Shown here piece after piece: positions 23,801 to 32,637 of a stretch of DNA of 64,000 bases. The stretch's first letter is position 1. Every line of letters starts with the position of its first letter. The stretch covers positions 124,001-188,000 of the forward strand of contig JAFGBU010000010.1 in assembly GCA_016932995.1 (NCBI GenBank), in the 5' to 3' direction. This DNA is from Desulfovibrionaceae bacterium. Its GTDB lineage: Bacteria > Desulfobacterota > Desulfovibrionia > Desulfovibrionales > Desulfovibrionaceae. Position numbers and translations under genes: made by a program. A model generated the notes under the pieces. It was not told where the DNA came from and did not search any database. It saw only the letters and a program-made list of their open reading frames with translations.

Positions 23801-24721
23801 TCAGTGGTCAATGGTCACCCCGAACAGGCCGGCAAGGCGCATCAGGTCGCTCTCAGTGTCGAAATGAAAGGTCACCTTGCCCTTGTCCGGCAGGCCGGAG
23901 ACGCGCACCCTGACCTCAAAGGCCCGGCTCAGGCCCTCCTGGAGGCCGAGGAGCCGGGGGTCGGCCTTGACCGGCCCGGACTTGGCCCGGACCACGGCCC
24001 GGCCGCCCGCCCCGGACAGGGCCGGGGCCTCGGGCAGGGCGCCGTGCTTCTTCCAGTGCGCGGCCTCGGCCTCGGCCTGGCGCACGGACAGGCCGTGGTC
24101 CAGGAGCCGCTGGTAGAGCCCGGCCCGGACTTGGTCATCGGTCACCGAGACCAGGGCCCGGCCGTGGCCCGCGCTCAGCCGGCCCTCCTGGATGTCCCTT
24201 TGCATGGCCTCGGGCAGGCCCAGGAGCCGGACCGCGTTGGTCAGGGCCGGCCGGCTCTTGCCCAGGTGGGCGGCCAGCTCCTCCTGGCTGAACTCGAAAC
24301 GCTCCAGGAGCTGCTGATAGCCCTTGGCCTCCTCTATGGGGTTCAGGTCCTCGCGCTGGAGGTTCTCGATGAGGGCGATGGCCAGGCTCTCCCGGTCGGA
24401 CAAATCGCGCACGAGCACGGGAATGTCCTGCAGCCCGGCCAGGCGCGAGGCCCTGAACCGGCGCTCCCCGGCCACCAGCTCGTAGCTCCCGGCGCCGTCC
24501 GGCCGGACCAGGACCGGCTGCAGCACGCCCTTGGACTTGATGGAGGCGGCCAGCTCGTTCAGGGACTGCTCGGAAAAGTTCTGCCTGGGCTGAAAGCGGT
24601 TCGGGCGGATGGCGTCCAGCGACAGCATGCGCACCTCGGACCCGGCCTCGGCGCGGTCACGGCCCGGGCCCCCCAAAAGCGCGTCAAGCCCCCTTCCCAG
24701 TCCACGTACCCCTGTAGCCAT
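23801..24721 (-). CDS. parB: ParB chromosome-partitioning protein
   Basis: The 306-residue protein has the N-terminal GLGRGLDALLG motif that contacts ParA. It continues with the ParB/Srx CTP-binding domain (IRPNRFQPRQNF, ELVAGERRFRASRLAG, IALIENLQREDLNPIEEA) and the HTH KorB-like region (SQEELAAHLGKSRPALTNAVRLL). A short C-terminal dimerisation domain ends it. ParB loads on parS and spreads as a CTP-dependent clamp, working with ParA to segregate origins. The ATG follows GGAGGGGAC. In most bacteria parB directly follows parA; here an opposite-strand gene lies between them. Confidence 0.95.
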   Translation of the reverse strand: MATGVRGLGRGLDALLGGPGRDRAEAGSEVRMLSLDAIRPNRFQPRQNFSEQSLNELAASIKSKGVLQPVLVRPDGAGSYELVAGERRFRASRLAGLQDIPVLVRDLSDRESLAIALIENLQREDLNPIEEAKGYQQLLERFEFSQEELAAHLGKSRPALTNAVRLLGLPEAMQRDIQEGRLSAGHGRALVSVTDDQVRAGLYQRLLDHGLSVRQAEAEAAHWKKHGALPEAPALSGAGGRAVVRAKSGPVKADPRLLGLQEGLSRAFEVRVRVSGLPDKGKVTFHFDTESDLMRLAGLFGVTIDH

Positions 24722-24756
24722 GTCCCCTCCAGATAAGGCGGTCTTGCGACCCGGCC

Positions 24757-24785
24757 TTGCTAGGCGCGGGCCTTGTGTCTATATT
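24757..24785 (+). promoter_or_regulatory. predicted promoter of the zinc-ribbon gene
   Basis: TTGCTA (24757-24762) and TATATT (24780-24785) are separated by exactly 17 bases in the gap divergent from parB. The zinc-ribbon ATG is 48 bases further on. Confidence 0.55.
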
Positions 24786-24832
24786 CAACGGGTCAAGGCA
24801 AAAGATCGAAATCATCCCCCTGCGGAGGCCCC

Positions 24833-25267
24833 ATGAGCAACGACCAGGTCACTGAACTGTTTGACAAGGACGGCAACCTGATCGGCGCGATCCTGGGCCC
24901 CCGGGCCTGGAACGCGGCCAAGCAGACCGTGTGCAAGGCCCTTGGCCTGAGCCCCGAGCCGGCCTTGAAGGAACCCCCTGAACCCCTTGCCGACTGGGAA
25001 ACGCTAAAGCAATACTGGGACTTTCCTTATCCCGTGGACACCGATGTCCGGTGCCCTGAATGCGGCAACTCCACTGCGGACTGGTCCGCGGACGAGCCCC
25101 GCAGGTTCAGGCTCACAGGCGCCAACCTCGGGGGGCTTGTGGCCTTCAGGTGCCAAAAATGCCGGGCCAAGATCATCAAGCGGCACTTCAAGGACAAGAT
25201 CGAGACCGAGTCCGTTCCATTCCAGCCGACCAAGGACATAAAAAAGGAATCCGGCCTGGCGCGCTGA
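24833..25267 (+). CDS. zinc-ribbon protein inserted between parA and parB
   Basis: The 144-residue protein has two CXXC pairs, CPECGN near residue 80 and CQKCRA near residue 112, that would bind one zinc. They are separated by a segment containing RRFRLTGANLGGLVAFR. The rest is charged and soluble. I do not recognise a specific family or function. The ATG at 24833 follows GGAGG at about 5 bases. It is transcribed opposite to parB (divergent) and parA (convergent, 22-base gap) and has its own promoter, so it is not part of the par operon. Confidence 0.8.
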   Translation: MSNDQVTELFDKDGNLIGAILGPRAWNAAKQTVCKALGLSPEPALKEPPEPLADWETLKQYWDFPYPVDTDVRCPECGNSTADWSADEPRRFRLTGANLGGLVAFRCQKCRAKIIKRHFKDKIETESVPFQPTKDIKKESGLAR

Positions 25268-25289
25268 TCCCGACCCTGCCGGCCCATGG

Positions 25290-26078
25290 CTACGAGGCCT
25301 TGGCCTGGGCCCTGGCGGTCTTGCTCCTGGCCACTTCCTGGGCCAGGGCCAGATACGCGACCGACCCCGCGGACTTGATGTCGTAGGTTATCACCGGCTT
25401 GCCGAAGCTCGGGGCCTCTGAGAGCCGAACGTTCCTGGGCACGATGACCTCGAAGAGGTGCTGGGGAAAGGCCTTGCGCACCTCGTTTTTTACCTGCCAA
25501 GACAACCTGTTGCGCTGATCGTACATGGTCAGGACCACGCCGAGCACGTCCAGGTCCGGGTTCAGGCGCTTGCGCACCAGCTCATAGGTCATGAGCAGCT
25601 GGGCGATGCCCTCCAGGGCGTAGTACTCGCACTGCAGGGGCACGAGCAGCTCCCTGGCGGCGCACAGGGCGTTCACCGTGAGTATGCCCAGGGACGGCGG
25701 GCAGTCGAAGATGATGTACTCGAACTCCTGGTCCAGGGGCATTACCAGGTCCCGGACATAGTATTCGCGGCCGAGCTTGTCCACGAGCTCGACCTCTGCG
25801 CCGACCAGGTCCTGGGAGGCCGGAACAAGGGACAGGTAGGGGATGGCCGTCTTGTACACGGCCTTGCGCACCTGGGAGGGCTCGAAGAGCACCGAGTACA
25901 GGTTCACCCGCCTGTCCCCGGGATAGAAGCCCAGGCCGCTGGAGGCGTTGCCCTGCGGGTCGCAGTCCACGAGCAGGACCCGCTTTTCCATGACCGCCAG
26001 GGAGGCGGAGAGGTTGACGGCCGTGGTCGTCTTGCCCACCCCGCCCTTTTGGTTCGCGACAACTATTCTTCTGGACAC
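25290..26078 (-). CDS. parA: ParA/Soj chromosome-partitioning ATPase
   Basis: The 262-residue protein has the deviant Walker A KGGVGKT at 11-17, DCDPQGNASSG, YIIFDCPPSLG (Walker B region) and VIVPRNVRLSEAPSFGKP, all standard for chromosomal ParA. It binds DNA as an ATP dimer and is stimulated by ParB. I chose the GTG at 26078 because GGAGGCG lies 8 bases upstream. A longer frame would begin inside a parS site at 26131 and is rejected. It is encoded upstream of parB, but an opposite-strand zinc-ribbon gene separates the two. Confidence 0.95.
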   Translation of the reverse strand: MSRRIVVANQKGGVGKTTTAVNLSASLAVMEKRVLLVDCDPQGNASSGLGFYPGDRRVNLYSVLFEPSQVRKAVYKTAIPYLSLVPASQDLVGAEVELVDKLGREYYVRDLVMPLDQEFEYIIFDCPPSLGILTVNALCAARELLVPLQCEYYALEGIAQLLMTYELVRKRLNPDLDVLGVVLTMYDQRNRLSWQVKNEVRKAFPQHLFEVIVPRNVRLSEAPSFGKPVITYDIKSAGSVAYLALAQEVARSKTARAQAKAS

Positions 26079-26130
26079 TGTCGGCGCCTCCGGTTTCTCT
26101 GGACCTGACGCGGCCCGGCCGGGCCGTGAC

Positions 26131-26146
26131 GGTTTCACGTGAAACC
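26131..26146. promoter_or_regulatory. parS site 1
   Basis: GGTTTCACGTGAAACC is a perfect 16-base palindrome holding the 14-base core GTTTCACGTGAAAC of the bacterial parS consensus. It lies 53 bases upstream of the parA start. Confidence 0.93.
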
Positions 26147-26155
26147 TGCCGCCCC

Positions 26156-26171
26156 TGTTTCACGTGAAACC
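26156..26171. promoter_or_regulatory. parS site 2
   Basis: TGTTTCACGTGAAACC matches parS at 15 of 16 positions. It is spaced 25 bases (centre to centre) from parS site 1, about two and a half helical turns. Confidence 0.93.
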
Positions 26172-26290
26172 AAAAACAACTTGGGGGAGAACTTATTCTG
26201 AAAAGCGCCGGAAATCAAGGCAACCGGACCAGGCCCGGACCGAAAAAACCCGCGCCCTTTCGGCCGGATGCAAAAAACGAAAAATTTTTC

Positions 26291-27298
26291 TCAGGCCCGG
26301 TAATAGTCGAGGTACCAATCCACGAACCTGGAGATGCCCGTCTCGATGCTGGTTGCAGGCCTGAACCCGATGTCCCGGACCAGGTCCGCTATGTCCGCCT
26401 CGGTCTCCGGGACATCGCCCGGCTGCATGGGCAGGTAGTTCTTCCTGGCCTTTTTGCCCAGCCGGTCCTCCAGGACCTCGATATACCGCGACAGGTCCAC
26501 GACATTGCTGTTGCCGATGTTGTAGAGCTTGTAGGGCGCGGGGCTCGATGACGGGTCCGGGGCCTGGCCGGACCAGTCCGGGTTCGGCCTGGCCGGCCGC
26601 TCGGTCACCCGCGCCACGCCCTCGACTATGTCCTCGATATAGGTGAAGTCGCGGCGCATGTGGCCGTGGTTGAAGACATTGATGGGCTCGTCCGCAAGTA
26701 TGGCCTTGGTGAACAGGAACAGGGCCATGTCCGGCCTGCCCCACGGGCCGTACACGGTGAAAAAGCGCAGGCCCGTGCACGGCAGGCCGAAGAGGTGGCT
26801 GTAGGAATGGGCCATGAGCTCGTTGGACTTCTTGGAGGCCGCGTACAGGCTGACCGGGTGGTCCACGTTGTCGTGGACCGAGAAGGGCAGCTTGGTGTTC
26901 AGCCCGTAGACCGAGCTGCTCGAGGCGAAGACCAGGTGCGCGACCTTGGCCCGGCGGCAGGCCTCCAGCACGTTCAGAAAGCCGACGATGTTCGAGTCGA
27001 TGTACGCCCTCGGGTTCTCAAGGCTGTAGCGGACCCCGGCCTGGGCCGCCAAGTTGACCACGTGGCTGAAGCCGTGCTTGTCAAAAAGCAGCTGCAGGCC
27101 CAGGGAGTCGTTCAGGTCCAGGTGGGCGAACACAAACCCGGAGTGGCCCTTGAGCAGGGCCAGCCGGTCCTTTTTTATGCCCACGTCGTAGTAGTCGTTG
27201 AGGTTGTCCAGGCCGACCACGTCGTGCCCCAGGTCCAGAAAACGCCTGCTCAGGTGGAAGCCGATAAATCCGGCCGCGCCGGTGACCAGTATCTTCAT
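26291..27298 (-). CDS. NAD-dependent nucleotide-sugar epimerase (UDP-glucuronate 4-epimerase-like)
   Basis: The 335-residue extended SDR begins [17 protein letters not shown], the glycine-rich NAD motif. It has [15 protein letters not shown], the SSSSVYG triad serine, YAASKK (catalytic Tyr/Lys) and [16 protein letters not shown], close to UDP-glucuronate 4-epimerases. It interconverts UDP-glucuronate and UDP-galacturonate or a related sugar for surface glycans. An alternative ATG lies six bases earlier (27304). It is upstream of parA on the same strand with the two parS sites between them. Confidence 0.85.
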   Translation of the reverse strand: MKILVTGAAGFIGFHLSRRFLDLGHDVVGLDNLNDYYDVGIKKDRLALLKGHSGFVFAHLDLNDSLGLQLLFDKHGFSHVVNLAAQAGVRYSLENPRAYIDSNIVGFLNVLEACRRAKVAHLVFASSSSVYGLNTKLPFSVHDNVDHPVSLYAASKKSNELMAHSYSHLFGLPCTGLRFFTVYGPWGRPDMALFLFTKAILADEPINVFNHGHMRRDFTYIEDIVEGVARVTERPARPNPDWSGQAPDPSSSPAPYKLYNIGNSNVVDLSRYIEVLEDRLGKKARKNYLPMQPGDVPETEADIADLVRDIGFRPATSIETGISRFVDWYLDYYRA

Positions 27299-27352
27299 GC
27301 CCATCTTCAGTTTGTCGTGCGGGGAGTAAGTCCCGGCCAGGTTGAGGGGTGA

Positions 27353-28120
27353 TTACGCCTTGTCGTCGCCGTCCTCGCCGCGCACCGCCTTCAACCCCAG
27401 GCGAAAGAGGTCCAGGGGTATGGGCAGCACCGTGCTCGCCTTGCTCTCGGCCGACATCTCGCGCAGGGTCTGCAGGTACCTGAGCTGCAGGGCCTGGGGG
27501 TGCTTGCCGATGATCTCCGCGGCCTGGGCCAGCTTGTCCGCGGCCTGGTACTCGCCCTCGGCGTTGATCACCTTTGCCCGGCGCTCGCGCTCGGCCTCGG
27601 CCTGCTTGGCCATGGCCCGCTGCATGTCCTGGGGCAGGTCGATGTACTTCACCTCGACCGTGCTGACCTTGATGCCCCAGGGGTCGGTATGCAGATCCAG
27701 AATGGTCTGTATCTGGCTGTTGACCTTGTCGCGGTGCGAGAGCAGCTCGTCAAGTTCGACGCCACCACATACGCTACGAAGGGTGGTTTGGGCAAGCTGC
27801 GATGTGGCGAACATGTAGTCCTCGACCTCGATGATCGCCTTGATCGGATCCACGACCCGAAAGTAGACCACCGCGTTGACCTTGACGCTCACGTTGTCCC
27901 TGGTGATCACGTCCTGATTGGGCACGTCCAGGGTCAGGATGCGCAGGGAGACCTTGGTCAGCTTGTCCACCAGCGGGATGAGGATGATCAGCCCCGGGCC
28001 CTTGGCCCCGATGATCCGGCCGAGCCGGAAGACCACGCCGCGCTCATACTCGTTCAGGACCCTGAGGCTGGATATGACGATCAACACAAGGATGACCAGG
28101 GCGGGCAAAAGCGAATACAT
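27353..28120 (-). CDS. slipin (stomatin-like SPFH membrane protein)
   Basis: The 255-residue protein has one N-terminal membrane helix (about residues 3-20) and a band-7/SPFH domain with [26 protein letters not shown] and [16 protein letters not shown] long helical C-terminus ([18 protein letters not shown]) follows. Slipins oligomerise in the membrane and are substrates or partners of NfeD proteases. The nfeD gene lies 9 bases upstream, which fits the widespread nfeD-slipin operon. The ATG follows AGGAG by 7 bases. Confidence 0.92.
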   Translation of the reverse strand: MYSLLPALVILVLIVISSLRVLNEYERGVVFRLGRIIGAKGPGLIILIPLVDKLTKVSLRILTLDVPNQDVITRDNVSVKVNAVVYFRVVDPIKAIIEVEDYMFATSQLAQTTLRSVCGGVELDELLSHRDKVNSQIQTILDLHTDPWGIKVSTVEVKYIDLPQDMQRAMAKQAEAERERRAKVINAEGEYQAADKLAQAAEIIGKHPQALQLRYLQTLREMSAESKASTVLPIPLDLFRLGLKAVRGEDGDDKA

Positions 28121-28129
28121 GGCTTGCTC

Positions 28130-29509
28130 CTATTTGGTTGCGTCTTCCGGCCGACCCGCCGGCCCGACAAAAAGGGTCAGGCCCTTCACGGCCTCTATGA
28201 CCACCTGGCCGCCGACAACCGGCCCGGCCCAGCCCGATCCGGCCCGGTCCGGCCCGGCCGTCGCGGACCAGATCTCCCCGCGCACAAAGACCTTGCCCCG
28301 GTCCCCGGCCCATTCCAGGACCACGGCCTCGAGCCCGACCATGGCGTTCTGGCCCAGGGTCGAGGCCCCGGACTGGGCCTTGGCGACCTTGAACACGACC
28401 AGGGCGACCAGGCCGGAAAGCACGAGCGCCGTGGGCAGGGTGGTGCCCAGGGACAGGGGCTCGAACCCGGACTCGGTCCGGTACAGGATGACCGAGCCGA
28501 TGAACAGGCAGACCAGGCCGCCGACGCTGAGCATCCCGTAGCTGGTGACCTTGATCTCCAGGCCGAAGAGCACCAGCCCGAACAGGATGAGCAGCAGGCC
28601 AGCGATGTTGGTCGGCAGGATGGACAGGGCGTACAGGGCCATCAGCAGGCAGATGCCCCCGAACACGCCCGGGAACACGGCCCCCGGGGTGGTCAGCTCG
28701 AAGAACAGCCCGGCCAGCCCGCCCAGGAGCAGAAAGTAGGCCACCTGCGGGTGCAGGAGCCAGGACAAAAACAGGTAGCGGAACCCGGGCTCGTGCTCGA
28801 CAAGCCTGATCTCGGCCTCTGAAAAGGATATCCTCTTGCCGCCATGGCCCACGCCCCGGGCCCCGGCCTGGGCCAGAAAATCCAGGGGCGTGGCGACGAC
28901 GAAGTCCACGACCCGCAGCTTGAGGGCCTGGTCCGCGCTGACGCTCACGCTCTTTTCCACGGCCTCCACGTACCACTCGGCGTTTCTGCCCCGGGACTCG
29001 GCCACCCCGCGCACCAGGCTTACGATGTCGTTCTTGACCTTCTCGGCCATGGTCCCGGTGATGTCCCCGCCCCCGACCTGGACCGGCGAGGCCGCGCCGA
29101 TGGTCGATTGCGGGCTCATGGCCGAGACGTCGGCCGCAGCGACCAGAAAGACCCCGGCCGAGGCCGCCCTGGCCCCGGAAGGTCCGACCCAGACCCCGAC
29201 CGGGACCGGGGAGTTGAGGATCATCTTGACCATCTCGCGCATGGACTCGCCCAGGCCGCCCGGGGTGTCCAGGCGCAGCAAGAGCATCTGGAAGCCCTGG
29301 TCCCGGCACCTGGCCAGGGACTCCCTGAGCAGGTCCTCCTGGGCCGGGGAGATGGCCGAGGCCATCTGGACATAGAGGACCTTGAACACCGGGGCCTGCC
29401 CACTGTCCGGCCCATTGTCCGGCCCGCTGTCCTGGCCCTGGCCGGCCAGGGCCGGGGCAAGCCCGACCAAAAGGGCCACAACGCAGGCAGTGATTCGAAG
29501 CGCTTTCAT
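28130..29509 (-). CDS. NfeD, long form: membrane serine protease with OB-fold tail
   Basis: This 459-residue protein has a signal sequence (about residues 5-22) and a ClpP-like domain with LLRLDTPGGL and GPSGARAASAGVFLVAAAD. The serine at about 117 is the probable nucleophile, and a lysine near 157-159 would complete the dyad. Four to five membrane helices and a C-terminal NfeD OB domain (LEAVVLEWAGDRGKVFVRGEIW) follow. The archaeal relative cleaves stomatin, and the slipin gene lies just downstream. A short DSGPDNGPDSG repeat after the signal peptide comes from small tandem DNA repeats. Confidence 0.9.
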   Translation of the reverse strand: MKALRITACVVALLVGLAPALAGQGQDSGPDNGPDSGQAPVFKVLYVQMASAISPAQEDLLRESLARCRDQGFQMLLLRLDTPGGLGESMREMVKMILNSPVPVGVWVGPSGARAASAGVFLVAAADVSAMSPQSTIGAASPVQVGGGDITGTMAEKVKNDIVSLVRGVAESRGRNAEWYVEAVEKSVSVSADQALKLRVVDFVVATPLDFLAQAGARGVGHGGKRISFSEAEIRLVEHEPGFRYLFLSWLLHPQVAYFLLLGGLAGLFFELTTPGAVFPGVFGGICLLMALYALSILPTNIAGLLLILFGLVLFGLEIKVTSYGMLSVGGLVCLFIGSVILYRTESGFEPLSLGTTLPTALVLSGLVALVVFKVAKAQSGASTLGQNAMVGLEAVVLEWAGDRGKVFVRGEIWSATAGPDRAGSGWAGPVVGGQVVIEAVKGLTLFVGPAGRPEDATK

Positions 29510-29531
29510 CCCGGACCCCCGAGACTATGAA

Positions 29532-29558
29532 CATATAGGGCTATTGACCGCTGTTCAA
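29532..29558 (-). promoter_or_regulatory. possible promoter of nfeD-slipin
   Basis: On the minus strand TTGAAC (29558-29553) precedes TATATG (29537-29532) with a short 15-base spacer. ATTGA and TCAAT form an inverted repeat across the -35. Confidence 0.35.
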
Positions 29559-29617
29559 TGTCTTTTGTTCTATCCGGGAACAGGCGGCCCGCGCCGCCGG
29601 GCGCAAGGGCCCCGGTC

Positions 29618-30163
29618 CTAAAGGCCCAGGGCAAAGAGCGGGGCCGCGGCCTTTGCGCGCTCCTCTTCGGACATCTCCAGGAGCAGGGCCGGGTCGGGCA
29701 GGGTGATGACCTTGATCCGACCCGCGGCCCCTGAGGGTTCCCCGGACCCAAGCACGAGGTCGGCGTCCTCCCCGAAAAAGGCCACCACTGGGACCCCCAG
29801 CTCAAGGCAGCCGCGCCAAAAAAGCCTCGGGTTCTCGACCAGATTTCCGCGCACAGGCTCGGTGCAGGGCCAAAAGGCCGTGGTCCCCTTGGGCCAGCCC
29901 AAGGCCCCGAGCAGCCCGCGGAACAGGGCGGCCCTGGCCGGATCCGGGCTGCCGCCCAGGTCCCGGCCGAGCAGATGGTAGGTCCAGACGATCCTCGCGG
30001 ACTTGGGCGCGCGGCGAAGATACTCGTCCCAGGGCGCGGGCCAGGCCTCGGGCCCCCGGCCCGGGCCAGAACCCCGGCCGGGCCGATAGAGGTATCGCAG
30101 ACCCGCGGCCAGCCAGGGCCGCAGGCGCTCGCCGGCGTCTAGAGCTGAAGCAGAAGGTCCCAT
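29618..30163 (-). CDS. uncharacterised protein downstream of coaBC
   Basis: The 181-residue protein is soluble and I do not recognise it. It contains WDEYLRRAPKSARIVWTYHLLGRDL, WPKGTTAFWPCTEP and a strand-rich PVVAFFGEDADLVLG segment. The last resembles the core of a uracil-DNA-glycosylase-like or Rossmann-type fold, but this is too weak to name. The ATG at 30163 lies within the last codons of coaBC (25-base overlap), implying translation after coaBC. The ribosome site is weak, so the start is uncertain. Confidence 0.6.
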   Translation of the reverse strand: MGPSASALDAGERLRPWLAAGLRYLYRPGRGSGPGRGPEAWPAPWDEYLRRAPKSARIVWTYHLLGRDLGGSPDPARAALFRGLLGALGWPKGTTAFWPCTEPVRGNLVENPRLFWRGCLELGVPVVAFFGEDADLVLGSGEPSGAAGRIKVITLPDPALLLEMSEEERAKAAAPLFALGL

Positions 30164-31362
30164 ATGCGCCAGGCGACTTCGGTCTTGGGCAGCTCGGGCC
30201 ACTGCTCGATGCGGCCGGCCGCGTCCGCGACCACCACCTTGTTGGTCATGGTCCCGAAGCCGCTGCCCTTGACGTTGATGTAGTTGCCGACAATGAGGTC
30301 CAGGTTCTTGGCCTTGAGCTTGGTCTTCAGCGAGGCGTTCAGGGACGAGGTCTCGGCCGCAAACCCGATGAGCCTCTGGCCTGGCCTTTTGCTTGCCCCG
30401 AGATCAAGGAGGATGTCCGGGTTGGGCAGAAACTCGATGCTCAGCCCGGCCTGGGCCTCCTTTTTCTTGAACTTCTTGCGGCCAAAGGGTTTGGGCCTGA
30501 AGTCCGCGACCGCCGCGCACATGCAGGCCGCGTCCATGTCCGGCCAGAGGTCGCCGACCGCCTCGAGCATCTCCCGGGCCGAGGCCACGCGCACGACCTT
30601 CAGGCCCTCGGGGAGCCGGGTGTCCACCGGTCCGGCCACGGCCACGACCTCCGCGCCCCTGAGCCAGGCGGCCAGGGCCAGGCAGGTCCCCATGATCCCG
30701 GTCGAGGGGTTGGACCAGAACCGGGCCGGGTCCCAGTGCTCCCTGGTCGGGCCCAGGGACACGAGTATCTTCTTTCCGGCCAGGTCGTTGGGCGAAAGGG
30801 CCCTGAGCACCGCGGCGTGGATGTCAAAGACCTCGGCCAGCCGGCCGGCGCCCTTGTCCCCGCAGGCGACCCCGCCGCAGGCCGGGCCCACGCCGATGAA
30901 GCCGCGGCCAAGCAACTTGGCCCAGTTCTCCCGGGTCGCGGGGTTCTCCCACATGGCCGGGTTCATGGCCGGGGCCACGATCTTGGGCCCTGAAAAGGCC
31001 AAGGCCTGGCAGGAGAGCATGTCGTCGGCCAGGCCCGCGGCCAGCTTGGCGATGATGTCGGCCGTGGCCGGGGCCACGACCAGGACGTCCGCGTTTTTGC
31101 CCGGCTCCAGGTGGCCGAGCCGGTCCGGGGAATCGAACATCCCGGTGTACACGGGATCAGCGCCCAGGGCCTCGAACAAGAGCGCGGACAAGAACCTCTG
31201 GCAGCCGCGGGTCAGGGTGGCCGAGACCGCGCAGTTGTTCTCAAGCAGGCGTCTCAGCAGGTCCAGGGCCCGGTAGGCGGCCACGCTGCCCGTGACGCCC
31301 AGATGGACCCGCTTGCCGAGATAGCCCGTGAAGCAGAGGTTGTCCGCCCTGTCCCGGGACAT
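30139..31362 (-). CDS. coaBC: CoaBC, phosphopantothenoylcysteine synthetase/decarboxylase
   Basis: This bifunctional coenzyme A enzyme joins cysteine to 4'-phosphopantothenate using CTP and then decarboxylates the product. The flavin-binding CoaC half has GVTGSVAAYRALDLLR, APAMNPAMWENPAT and the active-site region GGVACGDKGAGRLAE. The CoaB half has SLGPTREHWDPARFWSNPSTGIMG, VAGPVDTRLP, a KFKKKE lysine loop and IGFAAET. At 407 residues its length is normal. It begins with ATG overlapping the lipoprotein stop (TAATG), so it is translationally coupled to it. Confidence 0.95.
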   Translation of the reverse strand: MSRDRADNLCFTGYLGKRVHLGVTGSVAAYRALDLLRRLLENNCAVSATLTRGCQRFLSALLFEALGADPVYTGMFDSPDRLGHLEPGKNADVLVVAPATADIIAKLAAGLADDMLSCQALAFSGPKIVAPAMNPAMWENPATRENWAKLLGRGFIGVGPACGGVACGDKGAGRLAEVFDIHAAVLRALSPNDLAGKKILVSLGPTREHWDPARFWSNPSTGIMGTCLALAAWLRGAEVVAVAGPVDTRLPEGLKVVRVASAREMLEAVGDLWPDMDAACMCAAVADFRPKPFGRKKFKKKEAQAGLSIEFLPNPDILLDLGASKRPGQRLIGFAAETSSLNASLKTKLKAKNLDLIVGNYINVKGSGFGTMTNKVVVADAAGRIEQWPELPKTEVAWRIWDLLLQL

Positions 31363-31868
31363 TACTTGGGCAGGTCCTGTTCGGCAACGCCCGAGCGGCG
31401 CTTGCCGCTTGCCGCAGCGCCGTTTTCCCTGGCCTCGACCGCAAACACCCTGAGCTTGACCTTGAACCCGTCCACGATCTGCACCATGCAGCTCTTGTTG
31501 AACTTCTCGAAGATGAGCACCGACTTCTCGCCCTTGAGCGCGGCCACGGCCTGCCAGTTGTCCTTGGGCATGTTGTTCGTGAAGAAGTTGATCACGTCGG
31601 TGACCACCACGCGGCCCTCAAAGACCTCGAGGCTCACCCGGAACTTCTTGGTGTCCATGGTGTAGCTCTCGTCGTCGACCCTGGCCATCTCCTTGGGGAT
31701 GAGGATGTCGTCGAACTCGTAGTAGAAGTTCGGGGCGTCATAGGTCGCCTGGACCGCCTGGTCGCCGCCCTGGGGGGTGTCCTTGGCCGCGCCGGTGCCC
31801 TTCCCGGCGCAGGAAGCAAGGAGCGTCATCAAAACAACCATGATCAGCGCGTGAAGAGAAATTCGCAT
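31362..31868 (-). CDS. small lipoprotein of unknown function
   Basis: The 168-residue protein has a lipoprotein signal MRISLHALIMVVLMTLLASC with the lipobox cysteine at about 20. A disordered Gly/Thr linker and a globular domain follow (FYYEFDDILIPKEM, VFEGRVVVTDVINFFTNNMPKDNW, VLIFEKFNKSCMVQI). That domain resembles small periplasmic DUF-type beta-alpha proteins. The ATG at 31868 follows GGAGGAGGG, a strong site. It is the first gene of the lipoprotein-coaBC-unknown operon. Confidence 0.82.
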   Translation of the reverse strand: MRISLHALIMVVLMTLLASCAGKGTGAAKDTPQGGDQAVQATYDAPNFYYEFDDILIPKEMARVDDESYTMDTKKFRVSLEVFEGRVVVTDVINFFTNNMPKDNWQAVAALKGEKSVLIFEKFNKSCMVQIVDGFKVKLRVFAVEARENGAAASGKRRSGVAEQDLPK

Positions 31869-31987
31869 GCCCTCCTCCTCAAGGAATCGTTGATGTCCGG
31901 CGCCTAAGCGCCCATGCAGCTCTCCGGGCTTATATATCAGGACCGGCCCAAAGCTCAAAGCCCGGACGCCCTGCCGGGGCAGGAGGT

Positions 31988-32629
31988 CTAGCGGCCGCCC
32001 AGGCTCTCCAGCTTGTGCTTCAGGGTCTGATCCAGGTCCTTGCGCTCCCTGCGCAGCCTCTGCAGCTCCTCCTCCAACTGCCTTATCCTCTCCGGATCGG
32101 CCGGGACAGGGGGCAAAAGGGGCTCCTCGCCGGGCCGGGAGCGGACATCCCGGCTCGGGGCCGGGGACGCGGCCCCAGGCGCAGCGGCGCGGCTCCTCCT
32201 GAACTCCTTCTGGCTCCTGGCCAGGAGCACGAAGGCCTTCTTGAGCTTGCGGATCTCCTCGCGCAGGTCCTCGACCTGGCGCTTCTGGTCCGCCACGAGC
32301 TCAAGGTGGCAGGCCAGGCGCTCCAGGACCTGGGGCAGGACTGCCCCCTGGACCGCAGGGACGGCAAGCCCGCCGGGTCCCGGGCCCGGGACGTCGATTA
32401 CCCGGGGCAGGTCCTTGGCCAGGGTCGCGGCTATCTCCGGGGTCAGCAGGCCGTCCCGGTACAGGCCGAAGACCCGCCTGAAGACCTCGACGCTGGGCAG
32501 GGGGTATCTGGTGGTCCGGCCGACCTTTTTCCCGCCCAGAAACTCCCTGAACAGGGACGCGTAGCGTCTGGCCGTGGGCGCGGGTATCCCCGTGGTCCTG
32601 GCTATCTCGGCAACCGACAACCATTCCAT
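31988..32629 (-). CDS. MerR-type HTH regulator with coiled-coil tail
   Basis: The 213-residue protein starts MEWLSVAEIARTTGIPAPTARRYASLFREFL, a MerR-family helix-turn-helix. It continues with a wing-like TTRYPLPSVEVFRRVFGLYRDG and long charged coiled coils (about residues 115-150 and 175-213) on either side of a proline-rich linker. No metal-binding cysteines are seen in the tail. It is divergent from queA. The predicted -10 on the minus strand is only 8 bases from this ATG, so the mRNA may lack a leader. An in-frame GTG at 32647 is an alternative start. Confidence 0.78.
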   Translation of the reverse strand: MEWLSVAEIARTTGIPAPTARRYASLFREFLGGKKVGRTTRYPLPSVEVFRRVFGLYRDGLLTPEIAATLAKDLPRVIDVPGPGPGGLAVPAVQGAVLPQVLERLACHLELVADQKRQVEDLREEIRKLKKAFVLLARSQKEFRRSRAAAPGAASPAPSRDVRSRPGEEPLLPPVPADPERIRQLEEELQRLRRERKDLDQTLKHKLESLGGR

Positions 32630-32637
32630 GCCTTGGG

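Noticed and set aside
25290-26138. Longer parA start at a GTG at 26138
   Set aside because: That GTG is inside parS site 1 and has no ribosome site; the GTG at 26078 has GGAGGCG upstream and matches family length.
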